A DNA stretch of 64,000 bases from Pyrodictiaceae archaeon (GCA_027036135.1 JALVSY010000016.1:62001-126000); one strand, 5' to 3'; counted from the stretch's first letter, positions 36,203 through 45,381 are shown. Notes: a model not told the origin generated them from the sequence alone. Numbers and translations: made by a program.

Positions 36203-38200
36203 CTAAGGGCTTTTATGCGTCGGCAGGTCGGGCGGGTGCGGCGGTATACCACCACCGCTGCTTGGGTTAAACTCCACCTCGTAAGTCATTATAAAGGGCG
36301 CAATAGGGCTAAACGCACCAGCAGTATTACTATAACCTAGATACTGATCATATCTATATATAACTACATGTACTTGTACACCAGGCGGTACATTGCTTAT
36401 TCTCTCTAGTTTCACGACAGTTGTAGACGCATCTCTGCTCGTATATGCAAAGCTCAGCACCATGCTAACAATGCTTAAGAGCTTCTTCGCTGCCTGGGAC
36501 GCCACAGATACAACGAGCTTTTTAAGAGCCTGCTGAGCAATACCAGTAGCAAGACCTGCTAAGGCCCCCGCGTTAGCTGAATGCATACCAACAACATCTA
36601 TAGTCTCATTGGACACGCTACTACTAGTTATAACTTTATCATAAATCTTTACTAGCGTTATATCAACGTCCGATATCTCGTCAGAGTATTTCGTGTAGAG
36701 TTCATTGTATTTGCTATCCCATGGCCCTAGAGTTGTTCCGTGTAATGTATTTTGTAGTATCACGTCATCGTATAGCGGTGTAAACGCTATTATTGGGACC
36801 ACGCGCCAGAACATATGGAGTTCCCCGTCATAATAATTATAGATATAGACGGGTTCAACGTAGTAATCTATATAGACTCCGTCGCCGTGCCATGTCCGTT
36901 CTATATTCGCCGTTATATAGCTTATTTGATGATCTGCCGCCTTTATTGGGGACATCGATGCACCTCCTAAACCTATAAGGAGTAGACTGTGTTCTTTTCC
37001 TAGTATGATTTCTCCTAGTGCTGTTACGCCGCATTTATAGTAATGATACTTAGCCTGAGCCATAGATACAATTATTGTTGGGTTACCTCTTGCACAGTTA
37101 CTACCGCATTTACCTATTAGTGTTATTAGTGGCATCTCGTGGAGTAGTTCTTTCTTATTTACTGGTGTGATGCTTTTCCACTCTACGTTTTTGCCAGCCA
37201 GTCTTGACCAGAAGGTGCTTAGCTTCATTAGGCCGGGGTTGATGTAGTGGTACCAGTGGGTGATTGCTGCTTCTACTGGTGCTACGCAGGAGGAGGGTAC
37301 GTAGACTGCTGAGCCGAAGACTTTGCGGAAAGTGTTGTAGACTTGCTGCGGGTTTGCCCCGGAGAGGTGGTTGGCGAAGCTTTGCGGCATGTTTGAATAG
37401 TATAGCGAGGTGAGTGCTATGAAGTCGTCGTAGCTGAAGTCGTAGCCGTACTCTGATTGATAGATTATGTAGTTGTCTGGGGTTACTACGTCGTTGCAGG
37501 TTAGGCTGTATGTTGTGGGCTCTATTTTTGCGTTCTTTGGTGGCTTTGGTGTACTCATATTGTAGACTCTATGGACTATGGCGCTATAGACTGGTGTTGC
37601 ATTGACTACGGCGAAGTTGCTTGGAGGCACTATGAGGATGCTTCTGTGAGTATATATGTAGTAGGGATCCCTCATTACCGCGTAGAACGCTTTCTCGGGA
37701 TCGTGTAGGTCTTTTAGGGCTACGTCATAGCTACCTATCACCGCTGTGGCTATGTAGTGGTGCCCCTTGTCGTCATAGAGGTAGAGGGTTATAGTAATAG
37801 TTGAGGCCTCTCTGGTGCCTATCTGCGTCGATGAATATGCCGGAATAGTGCCTCTCCTAGATAGCTCTGCTAGTGCTTTCTTGGAGAACCTGATTATCCG
37901 CTGTGCGGGTAGTGTCACTGATATGCTCTGGGCTCCTCGTGGTATAGTCTTCGTAACTGCAATACCCCAGATTCCTGGTGCTGTTCCTTTTACCCTGACC
38001 CAGCCATAGAGCCCCTTAGCTCCTGGTACAAGCCTATTGATACCCGTGACAACTACTGTGAGGCTGCTATTTTGGTGTATAAACCTCGGTATTATGAGGA
38101 ACGCTGTTGCCGCTACAGTGCTAGCTAATAGTATAGCTACTATTAGAAGAGAGAGGCTCTTCATAAGTGCTGCCCTATTTCCTAGAACCATACCTGGCAC
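36203..38200 (-). CDS. Large exported or membrane-anchored protein, unknown
   Basis: 665 residues, not recognised. The N-terminus has a hydrophobic signal or anchor (SLSLLIVAILLASTVAATAF); a start at the in-frame ATG 38164 would place it at the very N-terminus. The rest is rich in Tyr, Thr, Ser and beta-like segments, with several Cys (LIGKCGSNCARG). A hydrophobic Ala-rich stretch near 545-590 (ALAGLATGIAQQALKKLV) could be a second membrane or pore-like helix. It ends in a Pro-rich tail. The sequence suggests a surface protein. It is flanked by AT-rich DNA on both sides. Confidence 0.7.
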   Translation of the reverse strand: MPGMVLGNRAALMKSLSLLIVAILLASTVAATAFLIIPRFIHQNSSLTVVVTGINRLVPGAKGLYGWVRVKGTAPGIWGIAVTKTIPRGAQSISVTLPAQRIIRFSKKALAELSRRGTIPAYSSTQIGTREASTITITLYLYDDKGHHYIATAVIGSYDVALKDLHDPEKAFYAVMRDPYYIYTHRSILIVPPSNFAVVNATPVYSAIVHRVYNMSTPKPPKNAKIEPTTYSLTCNDVVTPDNYIIYQSEYGYDFSYDDFIALTSLYYSNMPQSFANHLSGANPQQVYNTFRKVFGSAVYVPSSCVAPVEAAITHWYHYINPGLMKLSTFWSRLAGKNVEWKSITPVNKKELLHEMPLITLIGKCGSNCARGNPTIIVSMAQAKYHYYKCGVTALGEIILGKEHSLLLIGLGGASMSPIKAADHQISYITANIERTWHGDGVYIDYYVEPVYIYNYYDGELHMFWRVVPIIAFTPLYDDVILQNTLHGTTLGPWDSKYNELYTKYSDEISDVDITLVKIYDKVITSSSVSNETIDVVGMHSANAGALAGLATGIAQQALKKLVVSVASQAAKKLLSIVSMVLSFAYTSRDASTTVVKLERISNVPPGVQVHVVIYRYDQYLGYSNTAGAFSPIAPFIMTYEVEFNPSSGGGIPPHPPDLPTHKSP

Positions 38201-38210
38201 CGTTTTAGCG

Positions 38211-38293
38211 TTATATTATAGATAGCACCCGCTAACTATAAGAGCTAAACGTCTATAGAGTAAAAGTTATAGCGGGTGTTATCTATAATATAA
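38211..38293. repeat. 24-bp inverted repeat in an intergenic promoter region
   Basis: TTATATTATAGATAGCACCC followed by GCTA (38211-38234) is repeated in inverted orientation at 38270-38293 with one mismatch, separated by 35 nt. Each arm couples a TATA-like stretch with a GC-rich CACCCGCTA core. It lies just ahead of the exported-protein gene and after archaemetzincin. Candidates are a two-site operator, a hairpin terminator or a mobile-element remnant. Confidence 0.75.
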
Positions 38294-38305
38294 TGGCTTC
38301 TTTCG

Positions 38306-38869
38306 CTACTCTAGTATGTATTCCTTGGATACTGTGATGCCTTTCGACATTAGCTTTGCTGCGCAACGGGTACAGTATGCTGGTTTCTTGTAGTCTACTT
38401 CTAGGATGCTGTTGCTGAAGCTCATTACGCATAGTGGGTTCGGGCAGTGTTCTAGGCCGAAGGCGTGGCCTAGTTCGTGCATGGATTCCTTGAGCAGTCT
38501 CTCCATGAATAGCTCCTTGTCCGGCTCATAGCCGTAGTACTCTGGTCTCAGCCTCGGCGTGTACACAACCGCTACACCCTCCCCGAGGAGCGCCTCGCCG
38601 AAGACAAAGTTAAGGGCATCAGCATACGCGTCTACCCCCGCAACCACTAGTACAGCGTCTGTGCTCAGGGCTTCTCGTAGAGCAGCTGCAGCGAAGAGTA
38701 TTTGTTCGCTGCGATACTGGCCACGGGCCTCGTTATAGGATCCAGGCGGCGGCTCCATTTCCTTGTCCACGGCCTCTACAGTAGCTCCGGGGTAGACTCT
38801 TGAGAGTAGCCTTGCTAGCTCTAGTACTGTGTTCTTGTCCTCTAGCATCGGGACCAGTACTAGTCTCAA
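38306..38869 (-). CDS. amzA: Archaemetzincin metalloprotease
   Basis: Zinc metalloprotease of the M54 family, 187 residues. The zinc motif MHELGHAFGLEHC is followed by the PNPLCVMSFSNS methionine turn and a second zinc site using CTRCAAKLM. These extra cysteines mark archaemetzincin. ATG start. Substrate unknown in archaea. Confidence 0.93.
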   Translation of the reverse strand: MRLVLVPMLEDKNTVLELARLLSRVYPGATVEAVDKEMEPPPGSYNEARGQYRSEQILFAAAALREALSTDAVLVVAGVDAYADALNFVFGEALLGEGVAVVYTPRLRPEYYGYEPDKELFMERLLKESMHELGHAFGLEHCPNPLCVMSFSNSILEVDYKKPAYCTRCAAKLMSKGITVSKEYILE

Positions 38870-38893
38870 GACTAGGCCGTCACTCCCCCTAGA

Positions 38894-38998
38894 CTATCTC
38901 TGGGCCATGTAGGCTAGGAGGTGGAGCAGGAACGCTAGGAGGAACAAGAGGGAGCCTATCACTATGGCTAGGAGTCTTCCCCGCTTATTACTCGCCAA
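38894..38998 (-). CDS. Possible small single-pass membrane protein
   Basis: A 34-codon frame from TTG 38998: a basic start (ASNKRGR), then LLAIVIGSLLFLLAFLLHLL as one membrane helix, ending YMAQR. It is upstream of archaemetzincin on the same strand and its positive-inside pattern is right for a small membrane protein. The frame is open further upstream without a better start. Weak but plausible. Confidence 0.4.
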   Translation of the reverse strand: MASNKRGRLLAIVIGSLLFLLAFLLHLLAYMAQR

Positions 38999-39108
38999 GG
39001 CTGGGGCGCTCTCCGGGAAAAGTACCAGTTACCTGCATAGCGGATTAAATATCGTTAACCACCAGGCTAGCCCGGGGAATCGGGTAAGGCGTCCTACTGG
39101 GGATATCA

Positions 39109-40578
39109 TTGAAGCCCTACGAGCTACCTGCCTGGAGACTCCGCGAGGAATTAGCCAAGGGAAACATAGGGGTCGATGAATACGTTGGCTCCATCTTTGA
39201 CAGGATTGAGCGCCTCGAGAAAACATTGAACGCATATATTACGCTGCGTAGCCGCGAGGAGCTAGAGACTGATATGAAGGAAGCTATTAGGAGAGGAGGC
39301 AAATTAGCTGGAGTGCTTGTCGCGGTTAAGGACAATATCCATGTTGAGGATCTGCCTGTTACCTGTGGCTCCCAAATGCTGGGCAACTATATAGCACCAT
39401 ATAATGCCACTGTTGTGGAGAGGCTTGCCGCCGAGGGAGCAGTAGTGATTGGGAAGACGAATATGGATGAGTTCGCAATGGGCTCCACGGGGGAGACGAG
39501 TGCCTATGGCGCTACGAGGAATCCCTGGGACACGGATAGGGTCCCCGGTGGTAGTAGTAGTGGTTCTGCAGCAGCCCTGGCAGCTGGTCTCGCGACCCTC
39601 GCTCTCGGCAGCGATACGGGGGGCAGCATACGGCTGCCTGCCTCGTGGACCGGGCTTTATGGGCTTAAGCCAAGCTATGGCCTTGTCTCCCGCTTCGGTC
39701 TCGTAGCATACGCTGATAGCCTCGAACAGATAGGCCCCATGGCACGGGATACTCGGGACCTAGCACTATTACTCGACGTTATAGCCGGCTTCGATCCCCG
39801 CGACGCTACAAGTATCCGTGAGAAGCCGAGAGGACTCCTAGAGGCCGTTGAGAAAGGCTATAGCGAGGAGCTACGCGGCCGCAGAATAGTGCTTGTAAAG
39901 GACTTCCTTAGCCATCCCGGGGTCGATAAGGTTGTTAAGTCGCTGCTAGGGAGAGCCGCCTCCCTGCTTGAGCACCTCGGAGCAGAGGTTGTTGAAGCAG
40001 AGCTTGGGAACAAGGTGGTAGACTATGCTCTTCCAGCTTACTATGTAATAGCCATGGCCGAGGCTAGTAGTAACCTGGCAAGGTACGACGGAGTACGCTA
40101 TGGCCCCAAGGAGCCTCCGAGGCCCTGGGAGAGCTGGAACGAGTACTACTCGAGGATAAGGGCCAAGTACTTCGGCACAGAGGTTAAGATGAGGATAATG
40201 CTTGGTTCTTGGATGCTTAGTGCTGGATACCGAGACCAGTACTATATAAGGGCGCTTAGGCTCCGAAGACTTGTTAGGGATCAGCTGCTAAGCCTGCTCA
40301 AAGAGAGTGATGCATTACTGCTCCCATCTGCTGTTACTCTTCCCCCGAGACTAGGCGAGGTAATAGACGACCCTGAGAAAATGTACGCGCTGGACCTGGC
40401 TAACGTGCTTGCCAACCTAGCCGGTTTACCGGCAATAACGGTTCCGATTAGCCGTGTCGCCGGGATACCCATGGGGGTACAGCTGCTTGGTAATTATCTA
40501 AATGAGCCCGGGCTTTTACAAATAGCTGCTGCATTAGAGAGCACTACAAAGCTAAGAGACCTAGTTGCGGAGCCTTAA
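39109..40578 (+). CDS. gatA: Aspartyl/glutamyl-tRNA amidotransferase subunit A
   Basis: Amidase subunit that releases ammonia from glutamine for transamidation of Asp-tRNA-Asn or Glu-tRNA-Gln. Ser-cisSer-Lys triad: VAVKDNIHVEDLP (Lys), GGSSSGSAAALAAGLA, and GSDTGGSIRLPASWTGLYG. 489 residues. TTG start at 39109. GatB and GatC are not in the window. Length and motifs fit GatA rather than a general amidase, though motifs alone are not fully decisive. Confidence 0.9.
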   Translation: MKPYELPAWRLREELAKGNIGVDEYVGSIFDRIERLEKTLNAYITLRSREELETDMKEAIRRGGKLAGVLVAVKDNIHVEDLPVTCGSQMLGNYIAPYNATVVERLAAEGAVVIGKTNMDEFAMGSTGETSAYGATRNPWDTDRVPGGSSSGSAAALAAGLATLALGSDTGGSIRLPASWTGLYGLKPSYGLVSRFGLVAYADSLEQIGPMARDTRDLALLLDVIAGFDPRDATSIREKPRGLLEAVEKGYSEELRGRRIVLVKDFLSHPGVDKVVKSLLGRAASLLEHLGAEVVEAELGNKVVDYALPAYYVIAMAEASSNLARYDGVRYGPKEPPRPWESWNEYYSRIRAKYFGTEVKMRIMLGSWMLSAGYRDQYYIRALRLRRLVRDQLLSLLKESDALLLPSAVTLPPRLGEVIDDPEKMYALDLANVLANLAGLPAITVPISRVAGIPMGVQLLGNYLNEPGLLQIAAALESTTKLRDLVAEP

Positions 40579-40695
40579 AAATATGCTCGGTAGCCCGCCT
40601 CTCTGCTCTTCTCCTGGCTAAGAGTTGTTGCTCGTTGCTGTACAGCCGAAGTTCTATTAGTTCCTAGGATACTTGAGTAGGAAAATGGTGAGTAT

Positions 40696-41118
40696 ATGGT
40701 ATATATCGATAAAAATGAATTAAGAGAAAATAATTCTAAAGACGTATATCCTACCAAGGACATACTGGGGAGACCAATAAAAGACCTCTCGAATACCGAG
40801 TGGTGGGGCATTCCGAGAAAAGAAATAGAGTGGTATCCTCGCATAGACTATGAGCGATGCATAGGCTGCGGCCTATGTTTCTTCACTTGCAGTGGAAGAG
40901 TAGTATATGACTGGGACTTTGAGAAAATGAGGCCAGTAGTCGCACGCCCCTATAACTGCATGGTGGGGTGCGATACATGCGCCAAGATGTGTCCTAGGGA
41001 TGCGATACTCTTTCCTCCCCTCGGGTATCTGAGAAAGCTACGCGACAAGGCACAAGCCATTGTACAGTCCAGGCAGAGGCTTAGGGAGCTACGCGAAAAG
41101 ATCTGTACGAGTAAATAG
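40696..41118 (+). CDS. Two-cluster 4Fe-4S ferredoxin-like protein
   Basis: 140 residues. A first cluster motif CIGCGLCFFTCSGRVVYDW and a second CMVGCDTCAKMCPRDAI can each bind one [4Fe-4S] cluster. The N-terminal 45 residues and C-terminal basic helix (QAIVQSRQRLRELREKI) are extra. It probably acts as an electron carrier; the partner is not evident from neighbours. Confidence 0.85.
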   Translation: MVYIDKNELRENNSKDVYPTKDILGRPIKDLSNTEWWGIPRKEIEWYPRIDYERCIGCGLCFFTCSGRVVYDWDFEKMRPVVARPYNCMVGCDTCAKMCPRDAILFPPLGYLRKLRDKAQAIVQSRQRLRELREKICTSK

Positions 41119-41158
41119 CTACGCAAGTAAATCGGAACTAGGGCCAAAGGGAACGCTG

Positions 41159-41533
41159 TTAGAGAGGGGCGTCTTCCTCGCTAAGGATTTTTCTCGGCTC
41201 GATAGCGATATAGGCCCATCCATTATTAAGATGGATCGTTGCGGCGCGGAGAGCGAGCCACGTTTCGGGACTAACCTGGGTAACTATGTCGAGGCCGCGG
41301 CGATTTCGGTAAACCTGGGCTCCGAGTCTGAAGAGGTATGAGGCTAGGTCGCGGAGCCCAAGCTTGACTGGGATGCGGATAACTATGAGCTCGTACTCGA
41401 GGCGTAGAATGACTTCTCCATTACTCATATACGTGTACGCCTCTATGTCGTCGAAAAACATTCTCATGGACTCCATTACTTCTGAGATTCGGGGTAGGCC
41501 CCTCTTGTCTCGTGCATCTAGTACTTTGTTCAC
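41159..41533 (-). CDS. Hypothetical protein
   Basis: 124 residues, family not recognised. Mixed alpha/beta composition, with no Cys and no membrane segment (VILRLEYELIVIRIPVKLG, ATIHLNNGWAYIAIEP). It lies alone, convergent with the ferredoxin gene. Codon use is like the neighbours, supporting a real gene. Confidence 0.55.
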   Translation of the reverse strand: MNKVLDARDKRGLPRISEVMESMRMFFDDIEAYTYMSNGEVILRLEYELIVIRIPVKLGLRDLASYLFRLGAQVYRNRRGLDIVTQVSPETWLALRAATIHLNNGWAYIAIEPRKILSEEDAPL

Positions 41534-41690
41534 ATGTGTTCACCCACAGAGGGGAATTAGTGAACCCACTTGGTGGCCTCGTAGAAACACCTTGGTGGGA
41601 GGAACTAGTATATTTGCTTTATGTCCTCTCTAGTACCGTATCTGCCCGCTACATATCTACACGGTTTCCTTCCCTGTAGCAGAGTGAGTG

Positions 41691-42827
41691 CTAATGAAAC
41701 ATCCCCATGGCGGCCATGGCTACGAAGTATATCATGAGAAGTGCTAGCCCAAAGGGCACACCGATCCTCATCCACTCCTTTGATTTTATCTTCAGTCTTG
41801 CCGCCGCTACTATGTTTGGTATGTTGCCTGGTATCATCATTCCACCGGATATGAGGAGACCCATCAGTGCGGAGCGTATCTGGTCTATATGTAGGAATGG
41901 GCCTATCTCCGCTGCTGCCAGCGTGGCGTTATCAACTATCGCTGAGACCATGTTCACCCAGTAGATTATATATGAGGGTATCTTGGAGAAGTACCACTCT
42001 ATTAGTGGAGTGAATCCTGTACCGAGAAGCTCTAGCGCTGCAACGAAGATGTATACGCGTATGGCGCGAAGAGTTATGCCCGCTAGTGTTTCCTCGTACT
42101 CTAGTTCCTCGAATACCGATAGGTCTATATTACTTGCTACCCCTTTGCCTGCGCACAGAGCAGTGTAAAGTGCAACACCTATAACACCCGGTATTACTAG
42201 GTCGCCGAGCTTCTTGAGCAGGAAGTCGAAGCCAGCGTGATATGGTGGTCCAGAGAGCTTGTGGACAACAATGGTTGCTAATGGTTCTCCTACCGGTGTT
42301 AGCGCAGCTCCCATGCCTAGGGCGAATGCCGCGAGTACTGTGACCTCTACCTTCTTGCTCCGTGGGAGAGGGAGCGCAGCCATTATCTCGGAGTAAAGCA
42401 CTGCCGCGACTATTACCGAGATTATGCTGCTTGTTAATCCGAGAAGCGTTACTATAATAAATATGAACCAGGTTAGCCCAAGCTTTGTTAGCAGTTTCCC
42501 TATGCCACGGTAAATAGGTCTATAGTAGTAATAGAAGGCGAGCCCAGCGAGAAACACTACCTGTGTTATCCCGATTGGTATTCCGTGGAGCATTACGGGG
42601 GCTAGCAATGCGTTCTTAGCTAGTTTAGGGACCTCGCTTCCCGGCAATATACCGGCAAGATATATTGATGTAACAGCTATTATACCCATTAGGAGGAAGA
42701 AGGGCTCTAAGTTCTCCTCTACCTTACGGGACACTAATGGTAAGACGAGAACAAGTACCAATATACCAAAGAGAGTAGCAACAACACCAAGTACAGGCTC
42801 ACCAATATTAAGGGTAATCATCTCCAT
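41691..42827 (-). CDS. DUF1646 / putative ion transporter
   Basis: 378 residues with ten or more hydrophobic segments. The middle contains ALGMGAALTPVGEPLATIVVHKLSG and the C-terminal half ISGGMMIPGNIPNIVAAARL, the paired Pro/Gly-rich re-entrant motifs of the ion-transporter superfamily to which DUF1646, NhaD and ArsB belong. Likely a cation or anion transporter. Substrate unknown. ATG start. Confidence 0.65.
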   Translation of the reverse strand: MEMITLNIGEPVLGVVATLFGILVLVLVLPLVSRKVEENLEPFFLLMGIIAVTSIYLAGILPGSEVPKLAKNALLAPVMLHGIPIGITQVVFLAGLAFYYYYRPIYRGIGKLLTKLGLTWFIFIIVTLLGLTSSIISVIVAAVLYSEIMAALPLPRSKKVEVTVLAAFALGMGAALTPVGEPLATIVVHKLSGPPYHAGFDFLLKKLGDLVIPGVIGVALYTALCAGKGVASNIDLSVFEELEYEETLAGITLRAIRVYIFVAALELLGTGFTPLIEWYFSKIPSYIIYWVNMVSAIVDNATLAAAEIGPFLHIDQIRSALMGLLISGGMMIPGNIPNIVAAARLKIKSKEWMRIGVPFGLALLMIYFVAMAAMGMFH

Positions 42828-43316
42828 GGCTTCTCCCTTGCCGAAATCGATAAACGCAATGGCAAAGACCGAGTCGCTTCTTCGCGTGGGTCTCTTATCG
42901 GGCCTAGAGTATTAAGAGGTTTAGGCGCTTAATGCAAGCGCTCATGCAGGAAAAGACCAGAGGCGTATCGGAAAAGCTAGGACAAGTCAAAGGCTATATG
43001 GGTTTAACTATTCCTTTGTCTAAACTAGTGCTAGTTACCCGGTATGGGTAGAGATGATTAGTGCTAGTGAAAAAGCAATAAGAGAATAAGCACAAGGACT
43101 AGGTAGAGCAGGCTCATTTTCCCTGCACCTATCTCGTATGCACAATATCGGTAGGGATTTATTAGCTATTTTTGTACTGTAGCCTGGTTACAGTAGGGAC
43201 TGAAGAGCTAAGCGTCCTGAACGTTATTGGCTCAATAATGTCCGGGGGTAAGGCTGAATAGAGGCTAGATAGTTCAAGAGGTCACCAAGGACTCCGAGCG
43301 GAGGTGCCATGGGGTC
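42828..43316. other. Intergenic region, no gene recognised
   Basis: About 490 bases between divergent genes. I see no supportable gene beyond a 35-codon frame (42944-43051) without features, and no clear C/D-box or H/ACA motif pair. It probably holds the promoters of the transporter (leftward) and of the ubiquitin-like protein operon (rightward). Confidence 0.4.
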
Positions 43317-43520
43317 TTGGCGGTCAAGGTGCGAATCCTCGGCGATGGAGAGAAGGAGGTAGCATACAGGGAGGGTATGAGGGTCGTTGATGTTCTCCGC
43401 GAACTCAGCTTGCTCGAGAACGAGTACGTTGTTGTGCGCCGGGGAAAAGTTGTAGCTGAGGACGAGGAACTCGTTGATGGGGACGAGCTAGTCTTGTACC
43501 CGGTGGTGTCTGGTGGCTAA
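43317..43520 (+). CDS. Ubiquitin-like sulfur carrier protein (SAMP/MoaD/ThiS type)
   Basis: 67-residue beta-grasp protein ending in Gly-Gly, the C-terminus that is adenylated and thiocarboxylated in sulfur carriers. Signature segments: EGMRVVDVLRELSLL and the final DGDELVLYPVVSGG. TTG start; an ATG eight bases upstream is in another frame. It overlaps the tRNA thiolase gene by 8 bases, so it is probably the sulfur donor for tRNA 2-thiolation; it could also modify proteins like SAMPs. Confidence 0.88.
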   Translation: MAVKVRILGDGEKEVAYREGMRVVDVLRELSLLENEYVVVRRGKVVAEDEELVDGDELVLYPVVSGG

Positions 43521-44538
43521 GTGCAGTATCTGTGGAAGACCGGCAATATACGTCTCTAGGGCCTCTGGGCTAGCTTTCTGCGAGAAGCACTTCCTTGAGT
43601 ACTTTAGCAGGAAAGTCAGGAGAACGATGCGCAAGTACCGGATGTTTGGGCCACGTGAGCACATCGTGGTCGCCGTGTCGGGTGGCAAGGACTCTATGTC
43701 TCTTCTTCACTTCCTCCACAACTTGTCCAAGAGAGTGCCTGGGTGGCGTGTTACAGCTCTTCTAATCGATGAGGGGATTAAGGGGTACCGCGAGTATACG
43801 ATTAAGCGCTTTTTCCGCTTCGTTGAGGAGAACAATATTGATTACAAGATAGTGGGCTTCAGGGAGGAGATAGGCTACACGCTCGACGAAATAGTAAAGA
43901 TGGGAAGAGAGCGGGGGCTCCCCTATCTTCCTTGTACCTATTGCGGTGTCTTTCGACGCTACCTCCTCAACAAGGCAGCTAGGGAGATGGGTGGAACAGT
44001 TGTCGCGACAGGCCATAATCTCGACGACATAGTGCAGACCTATCTCATGAACATAATTGGTAATGATTGGGCAAAGATAGTCCGCTTAGGCCCGGTCTCT
44101 GGGCCTTCTCATCACCCGAAGTTCGTTAGGAAGGTTAAGCCCTTCTACGAGGTGCTCGAGAAGGAGACCACGATATATGCTATAATCCATGGGCTCTACG
44201 ACGGCTTCGAGGAGTGCCCTTATGCGCCCCTCAGTATACGCTGGAACATAAGGAAGATGATTAACCAGCTCGAGGAGAGAAGCCCTGGGGCCAAGTACTC
44301 GTTGCTGAGGAGCCTCGAGACAGCTATAGATATCCTGAGGAAGCATGGCATTGGCGAGGAGGAGCAACTATATACTTGCGCGATATGCGGGGAGCCCTCT
44401 GCCCACCCTATTTGCAGGGCTTGCCAACTAAAACTAGAGCTAGGTATACTAAGGCTCAGCGAGGAGCGCATACGGAGCCTACCCGAGAAGGCACGCAGAA
44501 TGGTTGAAGCAGCTATTCGGAGAGGCGAGAAGAGATGA
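43513..44538 (+). CDS. ttuA: tRNA 2-thiolation enzyme, TtuA/Ncs6-like
   Basis: PP-loop ATPase that thiolates tRNA uridine or ribothymidine, giving thermostability or decoding accuracy. Order: N-terminal zinc finger (CSICGRPAIYVSR and FCEKHF), PP-loop VVAVSGGKDSMSLLHFL, catalytic Cys region PYLPCTYCGVFRRYLL and ATGHNLDD, C-terminal zinc finger CAICGEPSAHPICRAC. 341 residues, GTG start. Whether it acts at position 54 (TtuA) or 34 (Ncs6) is not settled. Confidence 0.92.
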   Translation: MAKCSICGRPAIYVSRASGLAFCEKHFLEYFSRKVRRTMRKYRMFGPREHIVVAVSGGKDSMSLLHFLHNLSKRVPGWRVTALLIDEGIKGYREYTIKRFFRFVEENNIDYKIVGFREEIGYTLDEIVKMGRERGLPYLPCTYCGVFRRYLLNKAAREMGGTVVATGHNLDDIVQTYLMNIIGNDWAKIVRLGPVSGPSHHPKFVRKVKPFYEVLEKETTIYAIIHGLYDGFEECPYAPLSIRWNIRKMINQLEERSPGAKYSLLRSLETAIDILRKHGIGEEEQLYTCAICGEPSAHPICRACQLKLELGILRLSEERIRSLPEKARRMVEAAIRRGEKR

Positions 44539-44984
44539 GCTGCTTCTATAGGCTTCCCCGAGCAATAGATATCAATGCCGCCTCTAGGGTGCTGCGCTCT
44601 AGGCGGAAACTACTCATAGTCGGTAGGTGCCTTGAGGCTGAGAAGCCCTGGGTTCTCGAGAAGTTCCCCGAGGAGGAGTATGCTAAGATAACTGTATGCC
44701 TAGAGGCAGAGCACGTTAACCACGTGGGCTTCAAGGTAGCAGGAATACTTGCTAGGGTGCCCTTCGAGGAGGTAGCGGTAGTGACTACTGACGGTAGTAT
44801 GCACTGTGTACAGCTCCACTTCATGCTAGAGGAGATATATAAGATAATGAAGCCAAGTGCTAAGAGAAGACACTTCGTCGTCCACGGCGATGAGTTGGTA
44901 GAGGTGCCCCCGGAGGCTGTTAGGACAGCACGCTACTTGTCAAAAGTAGCTAGTCTCCTCGGGAAGAAAGCTGGGCAAGCTTAG
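44535..44984 (+). CDS. Hypothetical protein coupled to the tRNA thiolase
   Basis: 149 residues, not recognised. Its ATG overlaps the TtuA-like stop (ATGA), so it is probably translated together with it. A helix-rich alpha/beta protein with three Cys (one in ITVCLEAEHVNHVG and one in GSMHCVQLHFMLEEIYK). The coupling suggests a role linked to sulfur transfer or redox, but nothing proves it. Confidence 0.65.
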   Translation: MSCFYRLPRAIDINAASRVLRSRRKLLIVGRCLEAEKPWVLEKFPEEEYAKITVCLEAEHVNHVGFKVAGILARVPFEEVAVVTTDGSMHCVQLHFMLEEIYKIMKPSAKRRHFVVHGDELVEVPPEAVRTARYLSKVASLLGKKAGQA

Positions 44985-45381
44985 CGAGGTCATCTAGGTC
45001 CTCATTGCTCATGAAGCCTAGTTGCTGCTTACACAGAATCCTAGGATTAACAATGCCTTGCTCAACCATGGAGTATAGTCGGTCAACGAAGCGATAGAAA
45101 TCCCTATAGTTACGGTAACCCCAGTAACCGAATATGAACGCTATTAGGCTAGCAAGTGCAGCAACCAGCGGCCCCGTTGAGAACATGTACTTAGCGATAC
45201 CAACGAACACAACCCAGGCAGTCACTATCAGGCCTATAGTAAGCCACTTGGTTATAGAGGCGGCTATCTCCGCCTCGCGCCTAGCCCTAGCAAGGAAATC
45301 GAGAATCTCGTCACGACTACATGGCATAGGCTCTAACAAGTAGCGATAAACACCGCGAACCACTAGCGAGCCCCAAGGCAC
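44950..45381 (-). CDS. Hypothetical membrane protein with two TM segments
   Basis: 143 residues. A soluble N-terminus, two adjacent hydrophobic segments (LTIGLIVTAWVVFVGIA and PLVAALASLIAFIFGYWGY), then an amphipathic region. No recognisable family. Its 3' end overlaps the upstream convergent gene by 35 bases. Confidence 0.6.
   Translation of the reverse strand: MPWGSLVVRGVYRYLLEPMPCSRDEILDFLARARREAEIAASITKWLTIGLIVTAWVVFVGIAKYMFSTGPLVAALASLIAFIFGYWGYRNYRDFYRFVDRLYSMVEQGIVNPRILCKQQLGFMSNEDLDDLAKLAQLSSRGD

Noticed and set aside
42944-43051. 35-codon frame in the gap before the ubiquitin-like gene
   Set aside because: No hydrophobic or motif pattern and unremarkable composition; frames of this length are expected by chance.
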